From contig JAITWD010000087.1 in the NCBI GenBank assembly GCA_031285465.1, positions 1-25,903 on the forward strand: a stretch of DNA of 25,903 nucleotides, written 5' to 3'. This DNA comes from Lachnospiraceae bacterium (lineage in GTDB: Bacteria > Bacillota > Clostridia > Lachnospirales > Lachnospiraceae). Both the position numbers and the translations under genes were made by a program. The notes below the pieces were generated by a model that saw nothing but the letters and a program-made list of their open reading frames with translations, was not told the DNA's origin and did no database searches. Shown here in pieces: positions 15,673-23,498 of this stretch (positions are counted from its first letter, which is position 1; each line of letters starts with the position of its first letter).

Positions 15673-17784
15673 CTAAATCTCATACATCAGGTCGGCATAG
15701 GTTGGCAGAGGCCACAATTCCCGATCCACCAGCATCTCCAACTCATCGGCCGGTACTCGCAATTCCTCCATTGCCACTGTCACCTGCTCTTTGTAAAAAT
15801 AAGCCTGCTCCTTACGATCGGTAATGGTAATGGCAACCCGCTCCAAATCTTCCAGATGCTCCATTGCCTTCTGCATGATCTCCAACTTATCCTGAATATT
15901 GTTAAGCAACCGTTGTTGAACCTTTGGTGACGCACCGGCATTGGTTATCTGATTGATGGTGGTCGCCAAAAAACCGGTATACTTAATAATGGCAGGGATC
16001 AACTGCTTAGCTGCCATGTCGATCATGGTTCGCGCCTCAATGTTAATGGTCTTGGCATAGGTTTCGTAGAGGATTTCCTGATTGGCAACCAATTCGGCTT
16101 TAGTATAGATGCCAAAGCGCTCAAATAACCGGACCGCCTTGTCAAAGGTCAGGGTTTCCACCGCCTCAACCATCGTAGCCAGATTGGGTAATCCACGCCT
16201 CGCCGCCTCTTTCACCCACTCTTCCGAATAACCGTTGCCATTAAAAATAATCCGCTGATGCTCACAGAAATACTGTTCGATCAAGCCATGCATCGCCGCT
16301 TCAAAATCGGGGGCCGCCTCAAGGATATCGGCTGCTTCACAGAAAGCTTCCGCCACAATCGCATTTAGCGTGGTATTGGGACTGGCAACCGAGTCAGCCG
16401 AGCCTGCCATCCGGAACTCAAATTTATTGCCGGTGAAAGCAAAGGGGGAGGTACGGTTTCGATCGGTGGCATCCTTAACCAGGTCGGGCAGGGTTGAGAC
16501 ACCGGTCATCAGCTTTCCGCCCGCTTTACAGGTCATCGCCTCACCGGTTTCCACCAACTGACGGACCACATCTTCAAGCTGCTCACCCAAAAAGACCGAG
16601 ATGATCGCCGGTGGTGCTTCGTTAGCTCCCAGACGGTGGTCATTGCCCACGTCCGAAGCACTTTGCCGAAGCAGGTCGGCATGGGTATCCACCGCCTTGA
16701 TAACACACGCCATCACCAACAAAAACTGAAAATTCTCATTGGGTGTCTCACCAGGATCAAGCAGATTGATTCCGGTGTCGGTTCCCAGTGACCAGTTATT
16801 GTGCTTACCCGATCCATTTACACCGGCAAAAGGCTTCTCATGGAGCAGACAGCGCAAATCATGCCGGACCGCAATCCGTTTCATTGTCTCCATTACGATC
16901 TGATTATGATCGACCGCAATATTGGCCGTTTCATAAATCGGTGCCAGCTCATGCTGCGCCGGAGCCGCTTCATTATGCTGGGTTTTGGCCGTTACACCCA
17001 TCTTCCACAGCTCTTCATTCAAATCCTTCATATAGGCACCCACCCGCTCCCGGATGACACCAAAATAATGATCGTCCATCTCCTGCCCTTTGGGGGCTGG
17101 TGCGCCAAATAAGGTCCGACCGGCAAAGATCAGATCGGGACGTTTCATGTACTTTTCCTTTTCCACTAAAAAATATTCCTGCTCGGCACCAACGAGTGGC
17201 ACCACCTTTGATGCCTGGTAGTTACCAAACAAACGGACAATACGCAGTGCCTGAGTACTGATCGCCTCCATCGAACGAAGTAGCGGTGTTTTTTTATCCA
17301 GTGCTTCACCGGTATAGGAACAAAAGGCCGTTGGGATACAAAGGAAAACCCCACTGGCCGCCTCCTTTAAAAAGGCCGGCGATGTGATATCCCATGCCGT
17401 ATATCCTCGCGCCTCAAAGGTTGCCCGCAACCCTCCCGACGGGAAAGAGGAGGCATCCGGCTCACCCTTGATCAACTCCTTGCCGGAGAATTCCATCAAC
17501 ATCCGCCCTTCAGCATCGGGGTGGGTCACAAAGGAGTCGTGTTTCTCCGCCGTAATGCCGGTTAGCGGTTGAAACCAATGGGTATAATGGGTCGCACCAT
17601 TTTCCATCGCCCATTCTTTCATTGCCCGTGCCACCACATCGGCCGCCGCCAATGATAACTCACCGCCAAAGTCGATGACCCTTTTTACTTCAAGAAAGAC
17701 CGCTTCCGGAAGGTAATCCTTCATCTTACCCATTGTGAAGACATTCTTAGCAAAGATTTCTTCAACATTTATGCCTGTTTTCAT
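15673..17784 (-). CDS. glnN: Type III glutamine synthetase
   Basis: 703 residues, the length expected for GSIII (about 700-730) and far longer than GSI. It makes glutamine from glutamate, ammonia and ATP in the cytoplasm. Visible active-site blocks: VGAEQEYFLV (198-207), KTQHNEAAPAQHELAPIYE (267-285), EKPFAGVNGSGKHNNWSLGTD (316-336) and LGANEAPPAI. The C-terminal GSIII-specific region (about 500-703) is complete. AGGAAACGA precedes the ATG. The gene follows the trhP-like gene after 54 bases with no terminator between, so it probably shares its transcript, although it has no known link to tRNA modification; an own promoter in the upstream coding region cannot be excluded. No T-box or glutamine riboswitch was seen in the short leader. 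Confidence 0.95.
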   Translation of the reverse strand: MKTGINVEEIFAKNVFTMGKMKDYLPEAVFLEVKRVIDFGGELSLAAADVVARAMKEWAMENGATHYTHWFQPLTGITAEKHDSFVTHPDAEGRMLMEFSGKELIKGEPDASSFPSGGLRATFEARGYTAWDITSPAFLKEAASGVFLCIPTAFCSYTGEALDKKTPLLRSMEAISTQALRIVRLFGNYQASKVVPLVGAEQEYFLVEKEKYMKRPDLIFAGRTLFGAPAPKGQEMDDHYFGVIRERVGAYMKDLNEELWKMGVTAKTQHNEAAPAQHELAPIYETANIAVDHNQIVMETMKRIAVRHDLRCLLHEKPFAGVNGSGKHNNWSLGTDTGINLLDPGETPNENFQFLLVMACVIKAVDTHADLLRQSASDVGNDHRLGANEAPPAIISVFLGEQLEDVVRQLVETGEAMTCKAGGKLMTGVSTLPDLVKDATDRNRTSPFAFTGNKFEFRMAGSADSVASPNTTLNAIVAEAFCEAADILEAAPDFEAAMHGLIEQYFCEHQRIIFNGNGYSEEWVKEAARRGLPNLATMVEAVETLTFDKAVRLFERFGIYTKAELVANQEILYETYAKTINIEARTMIDMAAKQLIPAIIKYTGFLATTINQITNAGASPKVQQRLLNNIQDKLEIMQKAMEHLEDLERVAITITDRKEQAYFYKEQVTVAMEELRVPADELEMLVDRELWPLPTYADLMYEI

Positions 17785-17838
17785 TCGTTTCCTATTCCTC
17801 TTACTTTCGTAGCATTCACTTTGTAATTTAAATAACTA

Positions 17839-19080
17839 TTATTCTGACTTTTTATTTTGGTTACTCCGCAACAGATCGCCGGGTGCAGGGACCACCGATA
17901 ACTCTACGAACAGCACCTGACCGGCATGGGGCGCGGCATCGACCGCTTCTCCCGTCTCGGTGGTCAGCGAAAGTACCGTAACACCGATATTTTCTCCGGA
18001 AGGCTTCATAATTTCGATGGTATCACCGACACTGAATTTGTTCTTCTGACGGATCTTTGTCCATCCTTTTTCGTTAACCATTTCCACCGTTCCAAGATAA
18101 ACCGACTCGTTTAAATAGGTGCTGTTATCATAAATCTGATTATGCTCATCGGTTTTACCAAAGTAGAAACCGGTACTGAACGAACGATAGGTACAGCGGG
18201 CAATCTCGGTCCGATAGTGACTCCTATTGGCATGATAGGTAGCTTCCGATTGAAAAAAATCATCAATCGCCGCCCGATAGGTACGTGTTACCGAAGCGAC
18301 ATAGAGTGCCGCCTTCATCCGACCTTCGATTTTAAAACTGTCAATCCCTGCCGCGATCAACTCGGGGATATGTTCAATCATACACAGATCGCGGGAATTG
18401 AATAAATAGGTGCCACGCTCGTTTTCATATACCGGCAGATATTCACCGGGGCGCTGCTCCTCCATAACCGCATATTTCCAACGACACGGATGGGTACAAG
18501 CCCCCCGATTGGCATCACGGCCGGTAAAATAATTACTTAAAAGACAACGTCCGGAATAAGAAATACACATAGCACCATGAACAAACCCTTCTATCTCCAT
18601 ATCGGCAGGGATGGCACTGCGGATCTGAGCTATTTCATCTAACGACAATTCTCTTGCTGCCACCACCCGTCTGATCCCCTGCCCATGCCAGAAACGATAG
18701 GTCTGGTAATTAGTATTATTTGCCTGGGTGGAAATATGGATCGGTATGTCCGGGCAAATTTCCTGTGCCATCATAAACAAACCCGGATCGGCTATGATCA
18801 GACCATCCGGGTTCAATTCCTTTAATTCACTAAAATACCGGTCGACATCAGACAGGTCGTCATTATGAGCCAGAATATTGGCCGTAACATACACCTTTTT
18901 CCCGTACTCATGAGCAAAGGATATGCCCGCCTTCATTTCGTCGCTGGTGAAATTTTTCGCCTTTGCCCGAAGACTGTAGGCCTCGCCGCCAATGTATACG
19001 GCATCAGCACCAAACATCACTGCCGTTTTCAATACCTCAAGGCTTCCTGCCGGGACTAAAAGTTCAGGTTTTTTGATCAT
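17839..19080 (-). CDS. trhP: U32 family protein, tRNA U34 hydroxylase TrhP-like
   Basis: 413 residues, close to Bacillus YrrO. Annotated in databases as peptidase U32, but members of this branch make 5-hydroxyuridine at position 34 of tRNAs from prephenate-dependent chemistry. The U32 cysteine pattern is intact: Cys172, Cys179, Cys195 and Cys199 within MCISYSGRCLLSNYFTGRD and GACTHPCRW, expected to hold an iron-sulfur cluster. The N-terminal barrel (KPELLVPAGSLEVLKTAVMFGADAVYIGG) and a C-terminal beta domain (about 320-405) are both present. It lies 27 bases after the O-methyltransferase gene, the enzyme that would methylate its product. Only one U32 gene is present, where Bacillus has the yrrN-yrrO pair. 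GGAG precedes the ATG by about six bases. Confidence 0.85.
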   Translation of the reverse strand: MIKKPELLVPAGSLEVLKTAVMFGADAVYIGGEAYSLRAKAKNFTSDEMKAGISFAHEYGKKVYVTANILAHNDDLSDVDRYFSELKELNPDGLIIADPGLFMMAQEICPDIPIHISTQANNTNYQTYRFWHGQGIRRVVAARELSLDEIAQIRSAIPADMEIEGFVHGAMCISYSGRCLLSNYFTGRDANRGACTHPCRWKYAVMEEQRPGEYLPVYENERGTYLFNSRDLCMIEHIPELIAAGIDSFKIEGRMKAALYVASVTRTYRAAIDDFFQSEATYHANRSHYRTEIARCTYRSFSTGFYFGKTDEHNQIYDNSTYLNESVYLGTVEMVNEKGWTKIRQKNKFSVGDTIEIMKPSGENIGVTVLSLTTETGEAVDAAPHAGQVLFVELSVVPAPGDLLRSNQNKKSE

Positions 19081-19107
19081 CTATTGCTCCAATAACAAAT
19101 TTTTTGT

Positions 19108-19746
19108 CTATATATTTATCTTACATGAAACCGCAACTCCGTCGGCTACCGGCAAAATGTCGGTACACAGATCGTTGCGATGTTTTAATTCATACAAATA
19201 CTCTCTCATACGTGAATGGATCGTCCGGTTACGCCGTGTCACCGCAAACCGTGATTCCAGTATCTCACCTTCCTGCAATACATTATCCGACACCAGAACA
19301 CCTCCGTCGGCAAGCAACCGTATTACCTCGGGCAAAAAACCCAGATATTGCCCTTTGGCCGCATCCATAAAAATAAAATCAAATTCGCCGGTCAGCCCTT
19401 TTAGGATCTCCAGTGCCTCGCCCTCTAATAGGCTGATCACTTTGCTTTTATCAAATTCTAAAAAATTTTCCTTCGCTGCCACGATCATCCGCTCGTCCCG
19501 CTCAATGGTCACGATCGTACAACCGTCCGGTGCATATTCCCGCATTAGTAGTGTAGAAAAACCGACAGCTGTCCCAACCTCCAATATCCGCTTGGGGCCC
19601 TTTATGGTTAGAAGCAAGTGCAACAAACTCTGCGCTTGTGTCCGAATGATCGGAACGCCATCATCATTGGCACGCTTTTCTATTTTTTCCAGATAGTCAG
19701 GCTTTCTCTGATTCATTGAGTTAATAAAAATATCTGCCCGGTCCAC
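19108..19746 (-). CDS. trmR: SAM-dependent O-methyltransferase, TrmR-like
   Basis: 212 residues, class I methyltransferase of the Methyltransf_3 group. The SAM-binding loop is ILEVGTAVGFS (54-64), the acidic ribose contact is IERDE, and the metal site is Asp128 (FIFMDAAKG) with Asp154-Asn155 (VSDNV). Catechol O-methyltransferase-like proteins share this fold, but placement between a MltG-like gene and a U32 gene matches Bacillus yrrL-yrrM-yrrN/O, where YrrM (TrmR) methylates 5-hydroxyuridine to 5-methoxyuridine in tRNA. The start is GTG at 19746, sharing one base with the TAG stop of the upstream gene (TAGTG), so translation is coupled; AGGAG lies only two bases before it. Confidence 0.85.
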   Translation of the reverse strand: MDRADIFINSMNQRKPDYLEKIEKRANDDGVPIIRTQAQSLLHLLLTIKGPKRILEVGTAVGFSTLLMREYAPDGCTIVTIERDERMIVAAKENFLEFDKSKVISLLEGEALEILKGLTGEFDFIFMDAAKGQYLGFLPEVIRLLADGGVLVSDNVLQEGEILESRFAVTRRNRTIHSRMREYLYELKHRNDLCTDILPVADGVAVSCKINI

Positions 19747-20129
19747 TACTCCTGACCCACTTCGGTATCTGCTGACATTATTCTCATCATTTCCTCTGCC
19801 GTCATCGCCGTACTTAGGTCGTAGATCCCGGGCTTGATCATCCCATGATATTCGGACAGTAGTTCCTGAACGACGAACAGGTTAGCATCACGGATCAAAC
19901 CACGCTCCACCAACATTTCTGCCATGCCCATGACCGTATAATCTTCTGCTACCGACACGGTGATAATCCGTCCGCCCGAAACCGAAACTGGTTCCTCAGC
20001 AAAGACACGATAGCCAAAATCATATGCCGTGACCGCAGCACGATAAACAAACAGAACAATTATAATCAATGCTCCGCCCTTCAATACCGTTTCCAAAATC
20101 ATTCCTACCAAGTTTTTAGTTTTCATCAC
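19746..20129 (-). CDS. Short MltG/YceG-like membrane protein lacking the catalytic domain
   Basis: 127 residues against about 340-380 for full MltG. One membrane segment (about 15-33) is followed by a small LysM-like module (ITVSVAEDYTVMGMAEMLVERGLIRDANLFVVQ) and a part ending KPGIYDLSTAMTAEEMMRIMS. That corresponds to the N-terminal region of MltG. The lytic transglycosylase domain with its catalytic glutamate is absent, so endolytic cleavage is not expected. It occupies the position of Bacillus yrrL. The intact reading frame and the one-base stop/start overlap with the next gene argue for a maintained short protein, not a pseudogene. Possible roles are glycan binding or regulation of wall synthesis, unproven. 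Confidence 0.75.
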   Translation of the reverse strand: MMKTKNLVGMILETVLKGGALIIIVLFVYRAAVTAYDFGYRVFAEEPVSVSGGRIITVSVAEDYTVMGMAEMLVERGLIRDANLFVVQELLSEYHGMIKPGIYDLSTAMTAEEMMRIMSADTEVGQE

Positions 20130-20152
20130 AACTCCATCTGCCGACAGTAACT

Positions 20153-20485
20153 TTATTGAAAATCCACCTCTCGGGCAATCATTCGGTTAATCTCCTGCAT
20201 CATTCGGCAAAAGGCCAGTTCAGCCCTTAAGAAATCACGTACTAACGGGTTATCAATAATTGGTTCATATTCTTCTTCTAACCGGTCGATCTTTTCCATC
20301 AGCCCTTCGGCCGGTTCTTCGGTCTGTAATATATAGTTTTTACGCCGATATTCATTGACCTTACCATACAACTCCTGCTCCCCCTTAATGCGATAAAGAT
20401 GCTTTACGTATTCGTTATAGGTTGACGACGCCTTTACCTTTTCGATAAGCTCACTTGTTATGTCTGTAATGGCCTTCTCCAACAT
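20153..20485 (-). CDS. YlbF/YmcA family protein
   Basis: 110 residues from the chosen start, mostly helical (KASSTYNEYVKHLYRIKGEQELYGKVNEYRR and a C-terminal helix with LAFCRMMQEINRMI). Com_YlbF proteins in Bacillus form the Y-complex that modulates RNase Y and mRNA maturation. This one sits 21 bases after the RNase J gene in the same transcript, which fits a role in RNA turnover; that is inference from context. The start is ATG 20485, five bases after GGAGG (20495-20491). A longer reading from TTG 20497 would use the ribosome binding site as coding sequence and is rejected; the ATG at 20490 is out of frame. Confidence 0.75.
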   Translation of the reverse strand: MLEKAITDITSELIEKVKASSTYNEYVKHLYRIKGEQELYGKVNEYRRKNYILQTEEPAEGLMEKIDRLEEEYEPIIDNPLVRDFLRAELAFCRMMQEINRMIAREVDFQ

Positions 20486-20506
20486 TTCATCCTCCAAAGC
20501 TACTTT

Positions 20507-22186
20507 TTATACTTGTACTTCCATGATGATCGGTAATATCATCGGACGCCGTTTGGTCTTTTTCCAGACAAACTCACCTAAATTATCTTTGATCACATTC
20601 TTAATCTTTCCCCAGTCACTGATATTTTTATGCTCACAATAATATAGCGCATCGCCCACCGAAGCACGTGCTTCCTCCATCAACTGATCGGCCTCTTTGA
20701 CATAGACAAAACCACGTGAAACAATATCCGGTCCGGCGATTACGGTATTGCTGCGTTTATCCATCACCACAACCACTATTAAAATACCGTCCTCTGCTAA
20801 GGTATGGCGATCTCTAAGGACGACATTTCCAACGTCACCGACCCCTAAGCCATCAACAAAGATGGTTCCAACCGGCACTTTACCCACTACCTTGGCACTA
20901 TTCTCACTTAATTCCAGCACGTCACCTGAACGAAGGATAAAAATATCGTCTTTGTCAATGCCCAATTGATTGACTATCTTAGCCTGGGCTTTCAGATGCT
21001 TATACTCGCCATGCACCGGAATGGCATACTTAGGTTGAACCAATGAATATAATAACTTGATCTCTTCCTGACAGGCATGACCGGAAACATGAACATCCTG
21101 AAAGATCACGTCCGCACCCTTCATCAGTAGCTCATTGATGATATTGGTAACCGCCTTCTCATTACCAGGAATGGGATGGGAAGAAAAAATAACCGTATCC
21201 TTTGGTCCGATCGATATCTTACGATGGGAGTCGGTGGCCATCCTGCTAAGCGCCGCCATACTCTCGCCCTGACTGCCGGTAGTAATAATAACCGTTTTTT
21301 CAACGGGATAATTCTTTAACTGCTCAACCTCGATCAAGGTATTCGCCGGCATCTTAAGACAATCCAGCTTCATAGCGGTTGCAATGACATTGACCATGCT
21401 ACGGCCTTCCACCACCACCTTACGGCCGAATTTTTCCGCCGAATTAATGATCTGCTGTACCCGGTCTACGTTAGAGGCAAAGGTGGCAATGATAATCCTG
21501 GTGTTCTTATGTTCCTCAAACAGCAGGTCAAAAATACGTCCGACCGTTTGCTCCGATTGGGTAAAACCAGGACGTTCCGCGTTGGTAGAATCACACATCA
21601 TGGCAAGAACACCCTTGCGCCCTAAATCGGCAAAGCGTTGTAGATCAATCGCATCATTAAATACCGGCGTATAATCCACCTTAAAATCGCCAGTATGAAC
21701 GATTACCCCGACGGGGGTATAAATAGCCAGCGCTGCCGCATCCACAATACTGTGGTTAGTGCGGATAAACTCGATCCGAAAATTGGGAAAGGTCACAGCA
21801 TTGCCATGTTTTATCACCTTTCGCTTAGTACTGCCCAGCAAACCATGCTCTTCTAAACGATGCTCAATAATACCCATTGTCAGCTTAGTGGCATATATGG
21901 GCACATTGATCTCCTTCAAAACATAAGGCAGGGCACCGATATGATCCTCATGCCCGTGAGTGATCACGAACGCCTTAATCTTCTCTACATTCTCCCGCAG
22001 ATAGGTAATATCCGGAATAACCAGATCGATCCCGAACATATCCTCCTCCGGAAAAGAAAGTCCGCAATCAACCACAATAATACTGTCCTCGTATTCAAAG
22101 GCAGTAATGTTCATACCAATAAGTTCAAGACCACCCAGAGGGATGATCTTAAGTTTAGATCCTGTGCTTAAATCTGTTTTTTTCAA
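20507..22186 (-). CDS. rnj: Ribonuclease J
   Basis: 559 residues. Beta-lactamase fold with the metal motif HGHEDH (about residues 77-82) followed by IGALPY, then VHTGDFKVD, the beta-CASP domain (CDSTNAERPGFTQSE, SSHPIPGNE, VHVSGHA) and VHGEYKHL. The C-terminal region includes EADQLMEEARASV. RNase J has 5'-3' exonuclease and endonuclease activity and acts in mRNA decay and rRNA maturation. The start is TTG at 22186, eight bases after GGAGG (22199-22195); a longer reading from TTG 22201 would place the ribosome binding site inside the gene. It follows the DUF1292 gene closely and precedes the YlbF gene. It is not part of the matching Bacillus cluster, so it is an addition here. Confidence 0.95.
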   Translation of the reverse strand: MKKTDLSTGSKLKIIPLGGLELIGMNITAFEYEDSIIVVDCGLSFPEEDMFGIDLVIPDITYLRENVEKIKAFVITHGHEDHIGALPYVLKEINVPIYATKLTMGIIEHRLEEHGLLGSTKRKVIKHGNAVTFPNFRIEFIRTNHSIVDAAALAIYTPVGVIVHTGDFKVDYTPVFNDAIDLQRFADLGRKGVLAMMCDSTNAERPGFTQSEQTVGRIFDLLFEEHKNTRIIIATFASNVDRVQQIINSAEKFGRKVVVEGRSMVNVIATAMKLDCLKMPANTLIEVEQLKNYPVEKTVIITTGSQGESMAALSRMATDSHRKISIGPKDTVIFSSHPIPGNEKAVTNIINELLMKGADVIFQDVHVSGHACQEEIKLLYSLVQPKYAIPVHGEYKHLKAQAKIVNQLGIDKDDIFILRSGDVLELSENSAKVVGKVPVGTIFVDGLGVGDVGNVVLRDRHTLAEDGILIVVVVMDKRSNTVIAGPDIVSRGFVYVKEADQLMEEARASVGDALYYCEHKNISDWGKIKNVIKDNLGEFVWKKTKRRPMILPIIMEVQV

Positions 22187-22203
22187 ATAAATAACCTCCA
22201 AAA

Positions 22204-22542
22204 TTAATAATTTCCATTTTCACCTAAAAGCGTTGTGTCGTCCAACAGGTTGCCAAATACAGCCGCAACAGCATCCAGCTCGGTCGCATCGCTAACGATT
22301 TCATATGCTACGGTTTTCGCTTCTTTGTTTGCATCCGCCTTTTTTTTCGCATCCGCATCTTTTTTTACATCTACTTCTTTTTGGGGCTCGGCATTCAATT
22401 CCTTTAAGATTAGTGCCTCCCCATCTTCCCCTTCTTCCGATTCGGTGACCAGAATATAATTATTTCCTCCTATCATCGTTTGCTCCAAAACGTAGAAAGC
22501 AACCGCTTCATCATTCTCCAACTGAAATACTATTTTTTCCAT
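22204..22542 (-). CDS. DUF1292 (YrzB-like) protein
   Basis: 112 residues, acidic. The N-terminal part (MEKIVFQLENDEAVAFYVLEQ, NNYILVTESEEGEDGEALILKE) fits DUF1292, as does the C-terminal DATELDAVAAVFGNLLDD. Between them (about 52-78) lies a Lys/Ala/Asp repeat region (KKDADAKKKADANKEAK) that typical YrzB proteins lack and that looks like a low-complexity insertion. The start lies inside the end of ruvX in another frame, overlapping by 32 bases, which indicates translational coupling; AGGGG lies about 10 bases upstream. Function unknown; the ireB-ruvX-DUF1292 trio is conserved in Firmicutes. Confidence 0.8.
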   Translation of the reverse strand: MEKIVFQLENDEAVAFYVLEQTMIGGNNYILVTESEEGEDGEALILKELNAEPQKEVDVKKDADAKKKADANKEAKTVAYEIVSDATELDAVAAVFGNLLDDTTLLGENGNY

Positions 22543-22951
22543 TGTCCAAATACCCCTGTAAGATCATCACTGCCGCGATCATATCAACATAGTCCTTGCG
22601 GTGCTCCCGGCGGATCCCAGCTTCGATCATCGCCCTTTCAGCCGCAACACTAGTTAAGCGCTCGTCCCACATAACCACCGGCAGTCCGGTCCTTCTTTCT
22701 AATTTATCCTTAAATTCGAGGGTCATCTCGGCCCGCTCACCAAGGGAATTATTCATATTTTTGGGCAATCCCAGAACAATCCGGTCTACGCCAAATTCAA
22801 GGATCAAGGCTTCTATCCGTGCCAGGGTTTGCCGTTGCTTATTCTCCTCTTTTCGCCGGATGATCTCAATCCCCTGGGCAGTAATAAGCAGTGGGTCACT
22901 GATCGCCACACCCACTGTTTTTGAGCCATAATCTAAACCCATTATCCGCAT
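22511..22951 (-). CDS. ruvX: Putative Holliday junction resolvase RuvX (YqgF)
   Basis: 146 residues, RNase H-like fold. Motifs: GLDYGSKTVGVAISDP (catalytic Asp7 from the chosen start), IVLGLPKNMNNSLG, WDERLTS, and a final acidic DMIAAVMILQGYL. YqgF proteins act in 16S rRNA 5' processing in Escherichia coli and are also proposed to be junction resolvases. The start is ATG 22951, with GGTGGAAG just upstream and one base after the TAG stop of ireB. A longer form from ATG 22966 overlaps ireB by 14 bases and has no better site. Confidence 0.9.
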   Translation of the reverse strand: MRIMGLDYGSKTVGVAISDPLLITAQGIEIIRRKEENKQRQTLARIEALILEFGVDRIVLGLPKNMNNSLGERAEMTLEFKDKLERRTGLPVVMWDERLTSVAAERAMIEAGIRREHRKDYVDMIAAVMILQGYLDNGKNSISVGE

Positions 22952-22952
22952 A

Positions 22953-23231
22953 CTACTTCCACCCATTATTCTTAATATACTCGATCAGCAATTCTTCCAC
23001 CAGTTCATCCCGTTCCACCTTCATGATCAGACTTCTGGCACTTTCATGGCTGGTAATGTAGGTCGGATCACCCGACATGATGTAACCGACAATCTGATTA
23101 ACCGGATTATAACCCTTTTCGGTCAATGCCTCATAAACAACCGCCAAGGTTTTTTTGACGGTAATTTCATTATCGGTTTCCACTTTGAAAAACTGGGTAT
23201 TACCCAAATCCTGAATATTCTCCGACTGCAT
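22953..23231 (-). CDS. ireB: IreB family regulatory protein
   Basis: 92 residues, the usual IreB/DUF965 size. Recognised by KTLAVVYEALTEKGYNPVNQIVGYIMSGDPTYITSHESARSLI and VERDELVEELL. In Enterococcus IreB is a substrate of the Ser/Thr kinase IreK and restrains cephalosporin resistance; the N-terminal threonine there is phosphorylated, and here only Thr12 (GNTQF) offers a similar position. It is the first recognisable gene of the long minus-strand cluster. TAGGAG lies 11 bases before the ATG, a rather long spacing, and a 21-codon ORF ends inside that site. Confidence 0.9.
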   Translation of the reverse strand: MQSENIQDLGNTQFFKVETDNEITVKKTLAVVYEALTEKGYNPVNQIVGYIMSGDPTYITSHESARSLIMKVERDELVEELLIEYIKNNGWK

Positions 23232-23245
23232 GTTGCTTTTGACTC

Positions 23246-23311
23246 CTATCTGTCCTGTTTAAATAAATAAAACAACTCATCAACTGTAACCATATTTATA
23301 AATTTATCCAT
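23246..23311 (-). CDS. Possible 21-residue leader peptide before ireB
   Basis: ATG at 23311, reading MDKFINMVTVDELFYLFKQDR, stop TAG at 23248-23246. The stop codon is part of the TAGGAG ribosome binding site of ireB, so translation of this ORF would end on that site and could couple to ireB. It has no ribosome binding site of its own. If the -10 box at 23327-23322 is used, the message would be nearly leaderless. It may equally be chance. Confidence 0.3.
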   Translation of the reverse strand: MDKFINMVTVDELFYLFKQDR

Positions 23312-23494
23312 ACTGCACAAAATTATAATGCATTTTTGTGTGTTATTAAGCCATTAAATGCTGTAAAAACCCTACATGGTCAAATTATATTCCCTATTTT
23401 AACCTATTTATTTTAAAAATTCAATGCCCAAAGCACTATGTAAATCAATGCTCCTCTTTTATTCCTTATACGTGACTATTAAGTACCTTCATAG
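23249..23494. other. AT-rich gap between mtaB and ireB
   Basis: It holds the two candidate promoters described, the inverted CACAAAA/TTTTGTG pair and most of repeat D. No clear mtaB terminator is seen, so read-through from mtaB into ireB is possible. Confidence 0.4.
23396..23424 (-). promoter_or_regulatory. Candidate promoter for the ireB-glnN cluster
   Basis: On the minus strand TTGAAT (23424-23419), 17-base spacer, TAAAAT (23401-23396). A second -10 like TATAAT (23327-23322) is flanked by inverted CACAAAA/TTTTGTG arms (23316-23322/23334-23340) but has a poor -35. Confidence 0.5.
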
Positions 23495-23498
23495 TTAC
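23475..23498. repeat. 24-base dyad repeat D, copy 2
   Basis: It matches the reverse complement of 10210-10233 at 23 of 24 positions. It overlaps the last base pairs of mtaB, including its TAA stop (23497-23495). Confidence 0.6.

Noticed and set aside
18992..19696. Plus-strand ORF of 234 residues
   Set aside because: Antisense to the trmR-like methyltransferase and the start of the U32 gene, both with intact family motifs; low-complexity Ser/Arg-rich composition typical of a shadow frame.
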